A stretch of 64,000 bases of DNA, from NCBI GenBank assembly GCA_016782865.1, contig JADHXR010000004.1:1-64000 (forward strand), read 5' to 3'. Below are positions 32,677 through 42,010 of the stretch, one piece after another. The stretch is from Phycisphaerae bacterium (lineage in GTDB: Bacteria; Planctomycetota; Phycisphaerae; Sedimentisphaerales; Anaerobacaceae). Made by a program: the position numbers and the translations under genes. Each line of letters starts with the position of its first letter. Position 1 is the first letter of the stretch. The notes under the pieces are model-generated. The model was given only the letters and a program-made list of their open reading frames with translations, was not told the origin of the DNA and did no database searches.

Positions 32677-34317
32677 TTACGGCTGCATGGGCTCTGGGTC
32701 TGTCCAGTGCAGCGCCATGATCGCCAGGTCTGCGCGATCGACCTGGCAGTCGCCGTTGAGGTCTCCTGCGACGATAGACTCGCACGGTGCCTGGTGGCCA
32801 AAATAGGGCTTGCTGGCTTGAGGCGTGCCGCCGTAGGCGCCCATGTTGACAAAGCCGCCGGTCGGGAAGGGCTCCAGGTCGATCGGACTCATAGGATCTC
32901 CCCCATCGATGCAGGGACTGGTGATATCGTCTTGCGTCCAGCTTTCGCCAAGAGGGTCCCATCTTCCGGTTTGTGATTTCAGCCGGTAGTCGCCGTTCTG
33001 CGGATCAGCGAAATGCGGATCGGTGTCAATGTTGCCGTCACCTGCCAAACCGCCTTGAACACAACTGTAGCTGACAATAGACGCATTGGGGCCACCGACT
33101 TGCCCAGGTCTGGCAGCGCTGTTGCCCCAGAAGATGCAGTTGGCCACTATGGGACTAGCTCCTGCCTGCGCGCCCAGGCCACCGGCCCAATCGACAGCAG
33201 TATTCTCGCTGAACGTGCAGTTAATCACAGTCGGTTGACTCTCCCAGTTCTGCATCCCGCCGCCAATTCCAGCGGTGGCGTGAACGGCCCGATTCCAGTT
33301 GAAGAGGCATTGAGAGATGGTTGGTCCGCTGTTCGTACCATTGAACATACCGCCACCAAAGGGCGCACTGTTGCCGGTAAAGACACACTGGCGAACGTCT
33401 GCGTTACTGCCTCCAAAGGCATTAAGCATGCCACCTCCGATACTGGTGCCGTAATTACCCAGGACGGCATTGTCTTCGAAAATGCACTGGCTAATCGTCG
33501 GGGCGGCGCTCTGGTTATACATCCCCGCTCCGCGGCTGTCCGATGTGTTTCGGCTGAATGTACAGCCTGTCACCGTTGGGCTGGCACTGAAATTGCACAG
33601 GCCTGCGCCACCGGTGTCCTGTTGAGAGGAGCCAATGACATGGTTGTCACGAAACGTACAATGGACCAGGTCCAGGGCTCCTCCAGAGTTGAACAGACCG
33701 CCCCCGCTCCGCGAGGCCACGTTCCATTCGAACGTGCAGTTGATTAGCGTGGCCGCCCCGGAGCGGTTGGTCATGCCCCCGCCGTTGGAGTCTCCGGCAC
33801 CGGTACCGTTGGCATTGCCCCCGGTGACGACTACGCCGTCGAGCACGGCCGCTTTATTGGTGCCGCTTCCGGTTACTACGTGATAACTGTTGTCCGATCG
33901 CGTGGACTTGCTCGCCAGCTCCGCCGGCTCAAGCACCTCCAGATCGTTGCCGTTGAGATCGCCGCTGAGGACAGTCAGGTTCGTGGCCGGACTTCGCTCA
34001 CTGCGGGAGACTTCTGTGCCGGCAAAACCGCCATAGATGCCGATCCCACTTCTGAGTTGGAATGTGGCGGTCCGATCGCCCGGCCCACCGGGCTGGTATG
34101 TCCCGGCGGCGACCCAGATATCGCTACCTGGCTCAGCAACGGCCAGGGCGACCTGCAGATCGGTGTATGCATCCGCCCAGGTCGTGCCGTCGCCACTTCC
34201 GGCAGCGTCGGCTTTGACGTACAGTACGTCCGCTTCTGCGGGTGACGTGCCGGCCAAGCCGACACAGACAATTCCAACCAACACAAAACTGATTCTTGAC
34301 TTCACAAAAGAGTTCAT
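32677..34317 (-). CDS. Right-handed beta-helix secreted protein with dockerin-like C-terminus
   Basis: A 546-aa protein. Signal peptide (ISFVLVGIVCVGLAGTSPAEA) then a long right-handed parallel beta-helix with repeated turns such as GGGMTNRSGAATLINCTF, PTISQCIFEDNAVLGN and SPIVANCIFWGNSA, as in choice-of-anchor Q and pectate-lyase-like proteins. The last 30 residues read GDLNGDCQVDRADLAIMA, one calcium-binding dockerin-like repeat; no cohesin is seen. GCGAGG before the ATG at 34317 supports the start. Surface polysaccharide binding or cleavage is likely, but no catalytic residues can be assigned. The hairpin at 32624-32654 ends it. Confidence 0.85.
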   Translation of the reverse strand: MNSFVKSRISFVLVGIVCVGLAGTSPAEADVLYVKADAAGSGDGTTWADAYTDLQVALAVAEPGSDIWVAAGTYQPGGPGDRTATFQLRSGIGIYGGFAGTEVSRSERSPATNLTVLSGDLNGNDLEVLEPAELASKSTRSDNSYHVVTGSGTNKAAVLDGVVVTGGNANGTGAGDSNGGGMTNRSGAATLINCTFEWNVASRSGGGLFNSGGALDLVHCTFRDNHVIGSSQQDTGGAGLCNFSASPTVTGCTFSRNTSDSRGAGMYNQSAAPTISQCIFEDNAVLGNYGTSIGGGMLNAFGGSNADVRQCVFTGNSAPFGGGMFNGTNSGPTISQCLFNWNRAVHATAGIGGGMQNWESQPTVINCTFSENTAVDWAGGLGAQAGASPIVANCIFWGNSAARPGQVGGPNASIVSYSCVQGGLAGDGNIDTDPHFADPQNGDYRLKSQTGRWDPLGESWTQDDITSPCIDGGDPMSPIDLEPFPTGGFVNMGAYGGTPQASKPYFGHQAPCESIVAGDLNGDCQVDRADLAIMALHWTDPEPMQP

Positions 34318-34364
34318 TTGAAACCTCGCTTTCTGTCCCAAGTTCAGGGGACCACTAACATTTG

Positions 34365-34562
34365 CTATTGGATTTCAGCAACGCGTCTTGAAAATACGAT
34401 TTTGGTATACGTCCCACCGCCCATCGTAGAGGGCAAGTTACGAGTAAATTTGCAATTGACCACTGTTGGGCTGCTATCGTCTTTAATGTACATACCTGCA
34501 CCTATGTCGACCATTCCATTCACCGTGACTGTGCAATCTAAAGTGAGACTGCAAACCTCCAT
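34365..34562 (-). pseudogene. Fragment of a beta-helix gene between two secreted-protein genes
   Basis: The reading frame contains GAGMYIKDDSSPTVVNCKFT, a typical parallel beta-helix turn, yet only about 65 codons remain. It overlaps the 3' end of the hydrolase gene in another frame and has no signal peptide. It resembles turns of the adjacent beta-helix protein at 32677, so it is probably a duplication scrap. Confidence 0.5.
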
Positions 34563-36316
34563 ATCTTGCCTTTGTGTATTACAGTACCGTCGCTCCCAAC
34601 GTCATCAATCCACCAGAAGTATGTTGTGCCTGAAACAAGACCGTCCGGATATGGAAAGCCGGCGAATCCAACGAAAAAATATACCGTGGTCTGGTTGCCC
34701 CGGAACATCTCAGCGGCGCCATCTTGCACATCGACAAAACTCTCCCCGAAGTACACGTCGTACGAGGCCGCCCTCATCCCCTCGGTCCAGCTAGGATTCG
34801 CCCACACATCTGTACGTATGGCCCCGTCAGCAGGATTAGGATTGCAGGCAACCATACTGATCGGGTCGGCATAGATAGTGGAGCCGTAATGGTCGCGAAC
34901 TCTGACCGTCCACCAGGTTCCGTCGGAAGGAAGTGCGGTTATAACGTCATTCGGGGGTGCTGGCGTATCTGAGATGATGTCGTAATCCATAACACGATAA
35001 GGATCATTACCGAGCAGAAGCTCATAGCCAACAGCATTTTCACTTTCCTGACAGGTAAGAACGAATCCGTTAGGATCTCCGACATTGACCGGTTCAATGA
35101 GCATGACCGGTTCCGGCAGCATGCCGGGATGATTAGTCACGTCATCGAAATCCATATAACCGGAAGAACTCCAGCCGTACCATTTGAATCTATAGGTTTG
35201 CGCGCCCGGTGTTGATGCGAGTTGGAGGTTCTTGCCCGGCCCAATAACAGACCAATATGCACCAGCAACTACACCATTGTTGAACTGATTCATATCACTA
35301 TCTGCAAGAGAATTCTTATACCAATCCGGGGCAATGTCATGCTTGGCCCAAAAGCCAATAGAGCTGTCCGTAGACTTGTCGAAGTCAACGTTCAAAACAC
35401 TGTTATGAAAGCCCGGATACTTAATTTCGACGTGAGAGCCTAATGGCGTGCTGATATAGTTGTCGATCCAGCACTGTTCACGCTCGACAGAACTTGCAAG
35501 ATAAGTAGCGATGCTCTCGGGATAAGTACTTCGACAGGCGTGAGCTGCATCAAGGAAAGTAACACGGTTAACGGCATATCGTGCATCTGCATAAATCTGG
35601 TTCAAATGTATACCCGCATCTATGGCTAACTGTCCGCCTGTGCTCCAACCCGAAGTCTGAATCGGTTGTCTGTAATCCGGTGCTACACTTGAAAGATACA
35701 CGATAATCATATCGCCATATCTATAATAGGTACGCAAACCTCCAACGCTCGGATCAGGCCCATAAGTGTTAAAGCTTATTACATTTGCCTCTTCAGTCCA
35801 GGCTGTAGTGGACCACAGCCCATAAACACCGACACCACCAGTCACACAATCTCCTCCACCGAAGTAGATTCGTGTAGGTTTGTTGCGGTCGAACGGAGGA
35901 TTTTCCAGCCGCAGTGTGTCTGCACCGAAATCCGGTACGATGATGACCTCAACGATATCGGGCAGACTTGTTAGCCCACCGTCGCTGACCACCAGCTCAA
36001 ACTCGCATTCCTGAACCTCATCTGTTTGGACAAAGCCGCTAATCGTGGGCGCGCCAGTGTCTGCATCGGTAATTACTACGGTTGGGCCGGAGATCTGATA
36101 CCATGTGTAGCTCAATGGGCCCGAATTGTCCGGGTCATAAGAGCCAGTGCCATCAAGAACAACTGGATCCTGTGCCGCATATCGCGACGAACCTGCATCT
36201 GCTATAGGAGCTTGGTTAGTAATGCCTGTGTTTGCACGCCCTTCGCTGCCAATCGCAAAAACAGCAACAAACCCAACCAAAGCCAACCTAATTCTGTAAC
36301 CATTTGACCATTTCAT
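34538..36316 (-). CDS. Secreted alpha/beta-hydrolase-like protein with PKD-like and Fn3-like modules
   Basis: A 592-aa protein. After the signal peptide come APIADAGSSRYAAQDPVVL and ELVVSDGGLTSLPDIVEV, a PKD-like Ig domain. The middle part has PIQTSGWSTGGQLAIDAG, where GWSTG is a G-x-S-x-G nucleophile elbow, so an esterase is likely. The C-terminus (about the last 100 residues) is a module with PNPADGAIRTDVWANPSW and ATYFWWIDD-like ends; it is shared with the WD40 secreted protein at 46695. GGAAGG before the ATG at 36316 supports the start. It acts extracellularly, perhaps removing esters from polysaccharide. Its 3' end overlaps a beta-helix scrap. Confidence 0.75.
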   Translation of the reverse strand: MKWSNGYRIRLALVGFVAVFAIGSEGRANTGITNQAPIADAGSSRYAAQDPVVLDGTGSYDPDNSGPLSYTWYQISGPTVVITDADTGAPTISGFVQTDEVQECEFELVVSDGGLTSLPDIVEVIIVPDFGADTLRLENPPFDRNKPTRIYFGGGDCVTGGVGVYGLWSTTAWTEEANVISFNTYGPDPSVGGLRTYYRYGDMIIVYLSSVAPDYRQPIQTSGWSTGGQLAIDAGIHLNQIYADARYAVNRVTFLDAAHACRSTYPESIATYLASSVEREQCWIDNYISTPLGSHVEIKYPGFHNSVLNVDFDKSTDSSIGFWAKHDIAPDWYKNSLADSDMNQFNNGVVAGAYWSVIGPGKNLQLASTPGAQTYRFKWYGWSSSGYMDFDDVTNHPGMLPEPVMLIEPVNVGDPNGFVLTCQESENAVGYELLLGNDPYRVMDYDIISDTPAPPNDVITALPSDGTWWTVRVRDHYGSTIYADPISMVACNPNPADGAIRTDVWANPSWTEGMRAASYDVYFGESFVDVQDGAAEMFRGNQTTVYFFVGFAGFPYPDGLVSGTTYFWWIDDVGSDGTVIHKGKIWRFAVSL

Positions 36317-36482
36317 TTTAAGACCTTCCTTTCTGTTAGAGTGGGTCATAAAAACTCATGTTCACAAGAAGCTTCTACAATACAATCCGTAAGGAAATTC
36401 TGACAGTGCGCTAATTCCGAGATTTTTTTGAGAAACTTAAAGAATGAGGTGTATCAGTGCCTGACTGTTCGCGGCTTGCTCC

Positions 36483-36511
36483 TTGCCAATGTCCCGCAAA
36501 CACGGTATCAT
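36483..36511 (+). promoter_or_regulatory. Predicted promoter of the + strand sigma/kinase module
   Basis: TTGCCA, 17-bp spacer, TATCAT, about 67 bp upstream of the sigma gene ATG. Confidence 0.5.
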
Positions 36512-36577
36512 TGAGTCTGTCTGGCCAAGCGGAATCGGCGGACCAGGCCCGGCAAGTACCTTTGAGGGGTGCAAAAC

Positions 36578-37345
36578 ATGAGGGATTACGACCAGACAAG
36601 CATGGGCGGAGACAGGGGAACGTTTCTGACAACCCACTGGTCTTTAATTGAAGGCGTCAAGAAGCACGAGGACAAGGACCGTGCGCTAATAGGATTGCTC
36701 CTGGAACGATATTGGAAGCCGGTTTACTGCTATCTGCGCAGTAAGGGTTACAATAATGAGCAGGCAAAGGACTTGACGCAGGGTTTTCTTCATGAGGTGG
36801 TGCTCAATCGCCATCTAATTGAGCGTGCGGACAGCTCAAAGGGGCGTTTTCGCTCGCTCCTCCTGCATGCGCTGAATCAGTATGTCGTGGACGAGCACAG
36901 AAAAGAGACGGCTCGAAAACACATCCCCAAGGACAAGTTAGTCTCGCTGGATGTTGCCGGCGCGCCGATACTGGCGGAGATGACGTGCGAACTCGATGCC
37001 GAGCAAAGCTTCAACTATGCCTGGAAGGCGGAGCTGCTGGAGCGGGTCCTCTCCGAGGTGAAGAGCAACTATGTCAAACGCGGCATGGAGACACATTGGT
37101 GCGTGTTTCGAGACCGGGTGCTGGAGCCGATCATGGAGGATCGTGAGGCGTCTTCGCTGAGCCAGATCTGCCAGCGATACGACATAGAAGATGAAACCAG
37201 AGCATCCAACATGCTCAAGACGGTCAAGAGGCTTTTCAAGAGCGTGCTGCACAAACACGTGCGTCAGACGGTGAATTCCGGTGAAGCGGTTGACGCCGAG
37301 CTTAGAGAAATATTCAAATTCTTTGAAAAAAAAAGCACGGAATAG
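36578..37345 (+). CDS. RNA polymerase sigma factor, ECF-like planctomycete type (module 1)
   Basis: A 255-aa sigma70-family protein. Region 2 begins TFLTTHWSLIEGVKKHEDKD, with LLLERYWKPVYCYLRSKGY and AKDLTQGFLHEVVL; region 4 near the end is weaker. The opening TTHWSLI is characteristic of planctomycete ECF-like factors that neighbour serine/threonine kinases. It is longer than the two sigma factors at 52072 and 61784 and is not closely related to them. GAGGGG precedes the ATG at 36578. The kinase gene starts 100 bp downstream on the same strand, so they form a module. No anti-sigma gene is seen; control through the kinase is inference. Confidence 0.87.
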   Translation: MRDYDQTSMGGDRGTFLTTHWSLIEGVKKHEDKDRALIGLLLERYWKPVYCYLRSKGYNNEQAKDLTQGFLHEVVLNRHLIERADSSKGRFRSLLLHALNQYVVDEHRKETARKHIPKDKLVSLDVAGAPILAEMTCELDAEQSFNYAWKAELLERVLSEVKSNYVKRGMETHWCVFRDRVLEPIMEDREASSLSQICQRYDIEDETRASNMLKTVKRLFKSVLHKHVRQTVNSGEAVDAELREIFKFFEKKSTE

Positions 37346-37445
37346 CGCATCCTTACGGATATACCTGTGGCGCTGCTACTGTTTGCTGCAACATAGGGGC
37401 TTCTCTGAAGACAGAGGCTGCGTAAGAATAGCTTGAGTAAACGAA

Positions 37446-40400
37446 ATGAAAGACGATACTTCAATATTCGGCGCTGAACCCGATCGCCTGGACAGGCTGG
37501 TTTTCCATGCTCTGGGACAATCGGAGGAAGAAGACGAAGCCGCCCCAACAGCGTCGCTGGATGCAATCCTTGAGCAGCATGGCGGTCAGATCGGACGCTA
37601 CAAGCTGCTCAGTGTCCTGGGTGAGGGCGGAATGGGGGTAGTACACCTAGCTGAGCAGCAACGGCCGATCAAACGCCGGGTAGCCTTGAAAGTTATCAAG
37701 CCGGGCATGGATTCCAGGCGCGTAGTTGCCCGATTCGAGGCCGAGCGCCAGACCCTGGCCCTGCTGGATCATCCGAATATAGCCCATGTCTATGACGCCG
37801 GAACCACCGAGAATGGCCGGCCTTATTTCGTAATGGAGTACGTTAAGGGTTTGCCCATAACCAAACATTGTGACCACCACAAGCTCACTGTCGAGGACCG
37901 GCTTGATCTGTTTCTGCAGGTCTGTCATGCAGTCCAGCATGCTCATCAAAAGGGCATTATTCACCGCGACATAAAGCCGACGAATATTATAGTCTCGACG
38001 CACGATGATCAGGTGGTGCCAAAGATCATCGACTTCGGTGTCGCCAAGGCTGTCAGCCAATCCTTGACCGAGAAGACACTTTTCACCGAGCAGGGCCAGT
38101 TGGTCGGCACACCCGAATATATGAGCCCCGAACAGGCGGATGAGGCCAGCGAGGACATCGACACTCGTTCGGACATCTACTCGCTCGGCGTGGTCCTGTA
38201 TCAGCTTCTGACAGGAGTTTTGCCCTTTGACTCCGATACGCTTCGAGAAGGTGGAATCGACCATGTTCGCAAAGTCATCTGTGAGCAGGACCCCAAGACA
38301 CCAAGCACTCGTCTAAGAAGCCTGGGGGAAGAAGCCGAGACCGTAGCGCAGAAGCGGCAGACTGACGTCACATCGCTGACCAGGCGGCTTCACCGGGAGT
38401 TGGAGTGGATACCGCTCAAGGCAGTGCGCAAAGATCGTACGAGGCGATACCGCTCCGTTGCGGAATTTGCCGACGATATAGAGAACTACCTCCGGGGGTT
38501 GCCCTTAATCGCCGGACCTGAGTCTGTGACATACCGGATAAGGAAATTTGTCCGAAGACACCGCGCTGCTGTTGTTACAGCCGGAACTGTAGCCGTTGTG
38601 CTATTACTGGCAACCGTTACAAGTACGGTCTTGTATGTGCGAGCTGTCAGCGCCACGGAATCTCATCGTCGTCTGCTTTATGTCAACCAGATCACGCTGG
38701 CCCATTCGGCCTATCGTGAGGCCGACATAGGCCGGGCCCAGAGCTTGTTGACGAGCTGTCCGGCTGATTTCCGGGACTTCGCATGGTCCTATCTCCGGCG
38801 TCTCTGTCAGGTTGTACCGGAGACCCCCACCATTCCACACGCCGAGCCCGTCAACGCGGTGGCGTTCTCCCCGACCGCTGAGATGCTGGCCAGCGCGAGC
38901 GACAACACAATCAGACTGTGGGATGCCTCTACGCGCAGTCTCCAAGCCACACTCAAAGGCCACAAAGACATCGTCAAGTCCCTGGCCTTTTCGCCAGACG
39001 GGAGAATGCTCGCATCGGCCAGTGAGGATCAGCCCGCCATCCTGTGGGATTTGGCCACACGGCAGCAAGTCCGCACGCTTGCGGGCCAGACGGTGCCCGT
39101 CGGGAACATCGCAGTCAATTTCTCTCGGGATGGTAAGACCGTTGCGGCGGGCACCCGGATCGGGGGATCTGGCTCAGTGGTTCTCTGGGATGTGAACACC
39201 GGCAAGTCTGAATCGCTGCCGGAGAGTAACAAGACGTTTTTCAGCTTGGTCTTCTCGCCCGATGAAAAGTTGCTGGCTGCCACGGGCGTCCAACAGACGA
39301 CTCTGTGGGATGTCGCCACGCGTCAGAGGATCGCGACCCTCGGAGGGCACAGTGCTCTCGTCAATAGCGCAGCGTTCTTGCCTGACGGCCGGACCCTGGC
39401 GACGACAGGCAATGATGGAACGCTGAGGTTCTGGGACGTTACGACCAGAAAGCAATTGCCAACCATCAATGCCCACTCGGCGCCGGTCCTCTCGATGGCG
39501 CTCTCGCCTGATGGCGCGGTCCTCGCCACCGGTAGTGCGGACAGCACGATCCGGCTCTGGGACACAGTTACCCGGCAGGAGACCAAGCGGCTCAGGGGGC
39601 ACAGTTCAGAGGTTCGCAGCCTGGCCTTTTCGGCAGACGGCACGGTCCTGGCTTCGGCAAGCAAGGATCGCACGGTCAAGCTCTGGGAGCTTGCCGACCG
39701 GCCGGATTCGGACACTCTCTATGGGCACAACGCGATCGTCCATGGCGTGGTGTTTTCTCCTGACAGCCGGCGGATAATCTCCACGAGCTACGGGGCTACG
39801 GCAGTTAAGATGTGGGATGTCGCCTCCGGCCGGGACCTGAGCCCCGCTTTGGGGATTCCCCCAATGGGCTTGGCCTCGTGTGCGGACTTCTCACTCGATG
39901 GTAAAACCCTTGCCATCGGGTTCAAGGATCTCGTGCTCTGGGACCTGATTGCGAAGAAACCGATAGACACGCTTGCCCATCGGGATGAAATATATGGGGG
40001 CGGTGTCAATGAGGCGGTGTTCTCGCCCGACGGCAAGACACTCGCGACGCAGACTTACAATCGTATGTTCAAACTCTGGGACATCTCGACACGGAAAGAA
40101 CTCATCAGCCTCAAAGGATACGGATCGCATTACGGAGCGGTGGCATTCTCACCGGACAGCCGCACGCTGGCGGTTCCACACGAGGGTGATCTGGCTATTA
40201 CGCTGTGGGACGCATCCGCCCTCCGCAATGGCCGCGCAGAGAGCCCGGCAGCGCCGCTGACCGGACACCGCGAGCGAGTCAACGCAGTGGCCTTCTCACC
40301 CGACGGCGCCACCTTGGCCTCCGGTAGCGACGATACCACGATCAGACTCTGGGACCTGGCCACGCATCGCGAACCAGTGGTCCTGACCGGACACACCTCG

Positions 40401-40655
40401 AACGTTCACTCTCTGGCATTTTCTCTGGATGGCAGAACCCTGGCTTCCGGCGGCAACGACGGCACCGTCAGATTGTGGAACCTCGTTCTATACGAGCAGG
40501 TAGCCGTTCTCGAAGGGCATGGATCAGCCATTTGGGACATCGCTTTCTCGCCCGACGGCCTCACGTTGGCGAGCACAAGCTTCGATGGCACAGTGAAACT
40601 CTGGCGGGCTGCCACGGAGCACGAGATCCAAATCCAACGTGCTCCGATCAAGTGA
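37446..40655 (+). CDS. Membrane serine/threonine kinase with 14 WD40 repeats (module 1)
   Basis: A 1069-aa protein. The kinase domain covers about residues 50-350: glycine loop LGEGGMGVV, Lys82, [10 protein letters not shown] with Asp175, DFG at 196-198, and PEYMSPEQ. A transmembrane helix lies near 374-396 (AAVVTAGTVAVVLLLATVT). The extracytoplasmic part is a run of 14 WD40 repeats (AFSPDG...LWD) to the C-terminus, enough for two seven-bladed propellers. Unlike the other two kinases it has a distinct N-terminus without the Ala-rich leader. It is 100 bp downstream of a sigma factor gene. Likely a sensor kinase acting with that sigma factor. Confidence 0.9.
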   Translation: MKDDTSIFGAEPDRLDRLVFHALGQSEEEDEAAPTASLDAILEQHGGQIGRYKLLSVLGEGGMGVVHLAEQQRPIKRRVALKVIKPGMDSRRVVARFEAERQTLALLDHPNIAHVYDAGTTENGRPYFVMEYVKGLPITKHCDHHKLTVEDRLDLFLQVCHAVQHAHQKGIIHRDIKPTNIIVSTHDDQVVPKIIDFGVAKAVSQSLTEKTLFTEQGQLVGTPEYMSPEQADEASEDIDTRSDIYSLGVVLYQLLTGVLPFDSDTLREGGIDHVRKVICEQDPKTPSTRLRSLGEEAETVAQKRQTDVTSLTRRLHRELEWIPLKAVRKDRTRRYRSVAEFADDIENYLRGLPLIAGPESVTYRIRKFVRRHRAAVVTAGTVAVVLLLATVTSTVLYVRAVSATESHRRLLYVNQITLAHSAYREADIGRAQSLLTSCPADFRDFAWSYLRRLCQVVPETPTIPHAEPVNAVAFSPTAEMLASASDNTIRLWDASTRSLQATLKGHKDIVKSLAFSPDGRMLASASEDQPAILWDLATRQQVRTLAGQTVPVGNIAVNFSRDGKTVAAGTRIGGSGSVVLWDVNTGKSESLPESNKTFFSLVFSPDEKLLAATGVQQTTLWDVATRQRIATLGGHSALVNSAAFLPDGRTLATTGNDGTLRFWDVTTRKQLPTINAHSAPVLSMALSPDGAVLATGSADSTIRLWDTVTRQETKRLRGHSSEVRSLAFSADGTVLASASKDRTVKLWELADRPDSDTLYGHNAIVHGVVFSPDSRRIISTSYGATAVKMWDVASGRDLSPALGIPPMGLASCADFSLDGKTLAIGFKDLVLWDLIAKKPIDTLAHRDEIYGGGVNEAVFSPDGKTLATQTYNRMFKLWDISTRKELISLKGYGSHYGAVAFSPDSRTLAVPHEGDLAITLWDASALRNGRAESPAAPLTGHRERVNAVAFSPDGATLASGSDDTTIRLWDLATHREPVVLTGHTSNVHSLAFSLDGRTLASGGNDGTVRLWNLVLYEQVAVLEGHGSAIWDIAFSPDGLTLASTSFDGTVKLWRAATEHEIQIQRAPIK

Positions 40656-40684
40656 AAGAGCAAAGATGAGCATGGCATGAGCTT

Positions 40685-40891
40685 TCAAACCATTATGTGG
40701 TCCAATCCCACCAACCGAATGTAGGCCTCATGAACCAATGCTGTCGCCTGTAACGTCCGCTCCGGCTTCTCCAGAGCCATTTTCTGAGCGGCGAGATGAC
40801 GCAGTTCCTCATAGACCAGAGGAAGCAACTCGTCGACAGCTCGAGTATCGCCTTGTTCGATCGCGTTTAAGATTTGCGTGACATCGGCCAT
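40685..40891 (-). pseudogene. Truncated ECF sigma factor gene
   Basis: 68 codons starting MADVTQILNAIEQGDTRAVD and ending LVHEAYIRLVGLDHIMV. The match to the sigma factor at 52072-52650 runs to the LVGL point and then stops abruptly, leaving sigma region 2 without the rest. The DNA matches closely too, including the upstream promoter at 40931-40959. It is the remnant of a fourth sigma/kinase module, whose kinase is absent. Confidence 0.8.
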
Positions 40892-40930
40892 GCTTGTTCT
40901 CGGCTCGGGACTTCTTACTACAGTCACATT

Positions 40931-40959
40931 ATTGTACCGAGAATGAACCGACTGCTCAA
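40931..40959 (-). promoter_or_regulatory. Promoter retained upstream of the truncated sigma gene
   Basis: Minus strand: TTGAGC, 17-bp spacer ending CGG, TACAAT. It matches the promoter of the intact paralogue at 52690-52718 in sequence and spacing. Confidence 0.55.
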
Positions 40960-41221
40960 ATACTAACTACCCGCTTGGCAGCCATAGACACTGCAGAGCA
41001 AGAAACCGTGGATAGGGGCGATTACGCCTCCTCGGAGAGACAGCCAGGACCGTATTCCAACTGATTTGACGTTGCTTTTTGTAAGTACGTTTGTAAGCGA
41101 TGATCGACAGCGACATAAGTCATTGCCAAACAAATAATTACGATTCTTGGTCACCGGATTGTTAATACGATGCTCACGGCTCGTACGCGTCTGACGCGGC
41201 GCCCGTGTTGCGATGTAACAG
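40960..41221. other. Gene-less stretch
   Basis: No coding sequence is supported. The first part continues the promoter-proximal DNA duplicated from the 52.7-kb copy; the rest is unremarkable up to the terminator hairpin at 41222. Confidence 0.4.
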
Positions 41222-41254
41222 AGGGGCTGACAGTGCTTCACGCTGCCAGCCCCT
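41222..41254. terminator. GGGCTG-type terminator hairpin, member 2
   Basis: AGGGGCTG/CAGCCCCT outer stem with CAG/CTG inner stem; 61 bp beyond the stop of the truncated LamG gene at 41316. Same plan as those at 32624 and 52844. Confidence 0.6.
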
Positions 41255-41315
41255 TGACAATGTTGAGAGTTCTACTTCTTGCTGAAGTGGCCAATTGTGC
41301 CAAGGCCTCGACTTC

Positions 41316-41935
41316 TTAAGGGTGTATTGCCCGGCTATAGATTCGAACGTCGTCGATCAGGCCGGAGAAGTAGGTCCCTTGAGCCATCGCTTTGCCCGTA
41401 CCGATGTAAAGGCCGTTTCCTGTATTTTCCAAACCATCCTGCGTGTCCCCGGCCACCGCGACGCCGTCAACGTAGAGCGTTCTGCGCAAGCCGTCCCAGA
41501 TAAGACCTATTCGGTGCCATTGGCCATCGGTGACGGCGGTCTCGGAGAGCAAGACAGAGGCACTGTGTCCGCACCTTCAGAGACGGAACTGTCCTTGGAG
41601 AAGCTAAACGTGAGATTATGGACGCCGGCCGTCACTTTGAGAGATTCTCGTTCCCAGTCCAATTCGCCGGAGAGTTCTACTTGAACGACTCCGTCGATCG
41701 CGAACTGGAAGACGTCAAAGCCTGATTCGGACGAAACCTTGCGATGGAACATAACCTCCCCCGGGCCACAGTGCAGCCTAACCTCCAGCGTTGCCTGCTC
41801 ACCATCGCCGATCGGGCCGGCCTGGGCACTATAGGTGCTGGCGTGCGCTTGGGTCGTGTTGATCGACCAGTTAGCATCGCCGCTGGTTGTCCAGGGTAAC
41901 TTACTGAAGTCACCTGTCTCAAAATCGACACCCAT
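41316..41935 (-). pseudogene. Chimeric remnant: FETGDFS-type beta domain joined out of frame to a LamG 3' end
   Basis: From 41935 the reading MGVDFETGDFSKLPWTTSGD matches a beta domain of the GH10-CE4 protein (VGDDFETGDFSSFPWESS) and runs through VSSESGFDVFQFAIDG, then ends in a nonsense tail. From about 41552 another frame reads VTDGQWHRIGLIWDG, YVDGVAVAGDTQDG, GLYIGTGKAM and GLIDDVRIYSRA, the LamG end of the kelch protein at 52903. The two pieces are in different frames, so no whole protein is made. The join lies in the overlap near 41510-41552. A terminator hairpin still follows at 41222-41254. Confidence 0.75.
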
Positions 41936-42010
41936 ATATCGTAACTGCCGTATCCACCTACGTTAGCACCGTAGAATCGCTGAAAATGAGTGGGATGGGG
42001 ACATCTCAAT

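Noticed and set aside
36483-36511. Homology of this promoter with the L4 element core
   Set aside because: Only the -10 region (GGTATCATTGA) agrees; the hairpins and terminator are absent.
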